This document shows, one piece after another, positions 61,150-64,000 of a DNA stretch of 64,000 bases; the first letter of the stretch is position 1; each line of letters opens with the position of its first letter. Both the position numbers and the translations under genes were made by a program. The DNA lies in assembly GCF_042242105.1 (NCBI RefSeq), contig NC_092029.1, forward strand, positions 6,945,885 to 7,009,884, read 5' to 3'. The notes below the pieces were generated by a model that saw only the letters and a program-made list of their open reading frames with translations, was not told the DNA's origin and ran no database searches. The stretch comes from Pempheris klunzingeri (taxonomy: Eukaryota > Chordata > Actinopteri > Acropomatiformes > Pempheridae).

Positions 61150-63600
61150 CAAAAATGAACTTTATTGAAAAATAAAACAGCGAATTTTAATTTTACAAAA
61201 GTCTCCACACATTTGCGTTGCACGGAGAATTTGAAGACATGGCTGTTTACTGGGTTGCAATAAAGTAGCTAATAAGTTGAAGCCGAAAGTCTTCACTAAA
61301 AAGAAAATGCAGATGGTGTAGGCGCTGTTTGGCCTAAAAGCTTTCTCATTTAGGTCAGGATGCACATTTGATCACTATCAAACATAAACACAGGCTAATA
61401 TACAGTAGGCTAAATGAATGTTTGCTCTATGAATTATTAACCCAGAGTAACCCAGTATTTAGCAAAGCCGGGGAGTCATTCATTTATTTTTGTGGTATAA
61501 GTGGACTGAATGTCCTCTTAGGGTGCTAAAAATATCACCTATGCATTTTCTAGGGTGCTAAATCACCCTTCAGAAAATGAAATATCCCACATATGGCCAC
61601 CAAAACGTCCTGCTGGCGACAGCATGAATAAACATAACAAATGAGAACACTGATTGTTCAAGTCGACTCACACAGCATATGTGTCTAATTTCTATATATT
61701 AATTAACTCTAAGGTGAAATAAACACAGTGGGAGGAGGAGGCTTCAGTCTCCCACACCGTCCTCACCCAGTGTGTGGGAGGAGTTTGGGCTGTAGATGCT
61801 GCATGTCAAAATATTTCAATGAATAAACCACTAAATGAATAGAAACATGGTGAGTGTGCATCACAGCTGTTCGGCTATGTGTCACTGTACACATGGGCTC
61901 CACAACAAATTACATTTTTTTGTTGATGAATTGATTGAGCCTTTGTGATTTCCTGCTTTGGCTTAAAAATTCGACACAAAACACGACTTCCCTTTAAAAG
62001 ACGAGGCTGCAGTGAGGCTTCATGGCTCAGCCCGCACAAGTAAACAAGAGAAGACAGAATTATCACAACGTCCAAAGTAAGATGTTATCGCAGGCAGCAG
62101 GGCGGGGTCTGTCCGGGACTAGGAAGTGGGAGAGGAGCCCACGTGAACCTACCCATCTATTGTGCTCCACGTGGGGATCTCGTGGCGATGTGCTGCAGCC
62201 TGTTCCTGCAGAGGAGCTCCACATGCCCTCTTCATCCTACAGCCCGTGCACTCCTTCTGACACCTTATATATTAATATTTGGTCGTAATGGTGATTCTTT
62301 TACAAGCAGCTGACACGTCTCATATTAAAGACAGCACGCAATTATTCTGCACTAAGCACCATCTGACAGTGACAGCCTATAAAATCACTGTTATATTGCA
62401 ATAATATTTCCTGATTAGTCACAGGAAATATTTTCACAAGACAATTTATTACGTGTTAAGTGACTGTATTTACTCTGCAACCTCAATTTTGGGTGCAAAA
62501 TATTTTCTTAGAAGACTGAAATGTAAAAAAAAATAAAAATAATAATGATATTAAATCAGGTGGTTATACTTGCACACAGACATTACACCAGACAGAGGTA
62601 GCTTCACATTATTTTGTAAAGTCTAAAAATCCAAATTCATTTTTTTTTTCATAAAATTCCTTCTAGAATAAGATGATCTGCAGAAAATATAAAGAGACCA
62701 GTGCCAGAGCTCTTTAATAAGTGTGTCTGTGTTATTTTACTTGCATAACAAATACTACAGTATGTCCTGACAGCAGCCAAACTGTGAAGTCACTGATATA
62801 AAATCAGCAGTGGCAGCACAGACAAAGAGTGGTGCACAGATTTTGTGTGGCCTTTGTTGAGCTCTGTCACAACTGTCAAACCAAGTTTAAAATGACCACA
62901 AACAGACATAATATTTAGTCTTTCGTCAGCGTTTTAAAACGGCAGTTAATGAGGCACTGCTTTTATATTTAGACTGTGGACGTGATATATAGTTTAAAAG
63001 TGATCAACGTTTTGTTAAGATCACATTTAAAGTCCAAATTAAGATGTCATGACAGAGAAGAGTAGTGACTCAGTCTTCACATGCAGCCGGGCTCCTCTCA
63101 CTTAATCAGAGACACTCGGCTCTCTCCACATTATTTTCTGTTTTACATCATGTAATTTGGAGCTGGAAAGTTATTGTTAAAGTTTGCTGCAGGATACAGA
63201 AGCTGAAATATTTCTTACATTCACTGTAGTTATTTTTATAGATAATTACTCTTTAATTTAAGGCACATTTAACCCCACATTAGCAGAGATTTAAATCCTG
63301 CCTGCGATCACCCAGATCTCAATACATTTAACTAAATGAAATCACAGTTCAATTCAGTGACTAAAATGAGACCTCTGTATGCTAAGTTTTACTGTCAGCT
63401 TCTCAGCCGTGTTACAAACGTCTAACCTCAACTTCACCTGCCTGCTTTTGCCTCATGGAAAACAGAATTAATGTATACAGTATATTTAAATTATACTATA
63501 TCAAACTATGGGAGCGGGACGTCAATGAATGATCACTTCAGTGTTCAGCTACACATCAACATGCAGCACACAACTGCACATCTTATCCACAAATATGAAA
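61150..63600. other. Intergenic DNA upstream of mga
   Basis: No exon was recognised. A minus-strand AATAAA at about 61160 could be the poly(A) signal of an upstream minus-strand gene ending here, but no terminal coding exon was found beside it. The rest is AT-rich, with no RNA gene seen. Confidence 0.45.
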
Positions 63601-63609
63601 TAACTGTAT

Positions 63610-63849
63610 TTAACCCTTTAACCTTCTGCTCAACCATATGGTAGAGCACATTTTGACTCACTATATCTTATTGAAAACATGTTTTACTTGCGACATCTCA
63701 ACCGTTTGGTAGAGGCCAATATTTCCAAAAATGTGGGGTCTGTTCATAAAAAAACATTGATTTTTGTAATTAGTGCCCCAAGGAAATAAAATATATAAAG
63801 AATAAATTTTTTCATTGCTTTTTTCTTGGTGAGGACGTTAAAGGGTTAA
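63610..63849. mobile_element. piggyBac-like MITE with perfect termini
   Basis: TTAACCCTTTAAC at 63610-63622 is the exact reverse complement of GTTAAAGGGTTAA at 63837-63849. Read as a TTAA target duplication plus a 9-bp inverted terminus CCCTTTAAC, this is the hallmark of piggyBac-type elements. The 240-bp body is non-coding and carries two near-identical internal words, CTCAACCATATGGTAGAG and CTCAACCGTTTGGTAGAG. Confidence 0.75.
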
Positions 63850-64000
63850 GGTGCCTGGATCAACCCATTCACTTAACTTATTGTGCTGTAAACACAGATC
63901 GTGTTGATTCGTACAGTGTCCATGTGCAAATACAGCTGTGAAGTGTAGAGTTGCATTAGAAAATGAGGCAGTGTGAGTGAAACAGAGACTTTAGTGTTTA

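Noticed and set aside
61159..61365. Possible terminal exon of an upstream minus-strand gene near the AATAAA at 61160
   Set aside because: The adjacent open frame shows no recognisable domain or acceptor; only the hexamer supports it.
61737..61790. Short inverted repeat (TCCCACAC with GTGTGTGGGA)
   Set aside because: Eight-to-nine-bp stem in repetitive G/A-rich text; no context to support an RNA or regulatory role.

Overview
The window is vertebrate genomic DNA, most likely from a spiny-rayed teleost fish. The evidence is split genes with canonical GT-AG introns, abundant AC/GT and CT microsatellites, and dispersed repeat families of a kind I recognise from fish genomes, including TTAGC-containing repeats, a tRNA-headed short element and TTAA-flanked miniature elements. 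No bacterial, viral, CRISPR or operon-like structure is present, and I see no convincing novel system. The value lies in three complete genes and their non-coding architecture.

Layout. Positions 1-16000 hold no coding exon I can defend. They contain microsatellites, repeat debris, an orphan promoter-like patch near 8 kb, and a degenerate minisatellite interrupted by a SINE-like insertion with an 11-bp target duplication. Positions 16023-19889 carry lgals3 (galectin-3) on the plus strand: TATA box, six exons, expanded Pro-rich N-terminus, intact sugar-binding domain and poly(A) signal. Positions 19898-41404 carry mapkbp1 on the minus strand, with 33 coding exons and a predicted 1545 residues. 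It converges tail-to-tail with lgals3. Positions 43741-60900 carry mga on the minus strand, with 21 coding exons and a predicted 2136 residues. It has an N-terminal T-box, a Cys-rich segment, a bHLH-zipper and two C-terminal AT-hook-like motifs. Its GC-rich promoter region lies near 60.2-61.1 kb. Positions 61.2-64 kb are intergenic and contain a piggyBac-like miniature element.

The mga to mapkbp1 order and orientation matches the human 15q15 arrangement as I recall it, which supports calling the WD-repeat gene mapkbp1 rather than its paralogue wdr62. Reading phase was carried by hand across every junction; both large genes close to whole codon counts. Exon ends come from GT/AG signals and family resemblance, not transcripts. 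The three genes are not known to share a pathway: galectin-3 binds glycans, Mapkbp1 is a JNK/NOD2-linked WD scaffold, and Mga is a MAX-partner transcriptional repressor.
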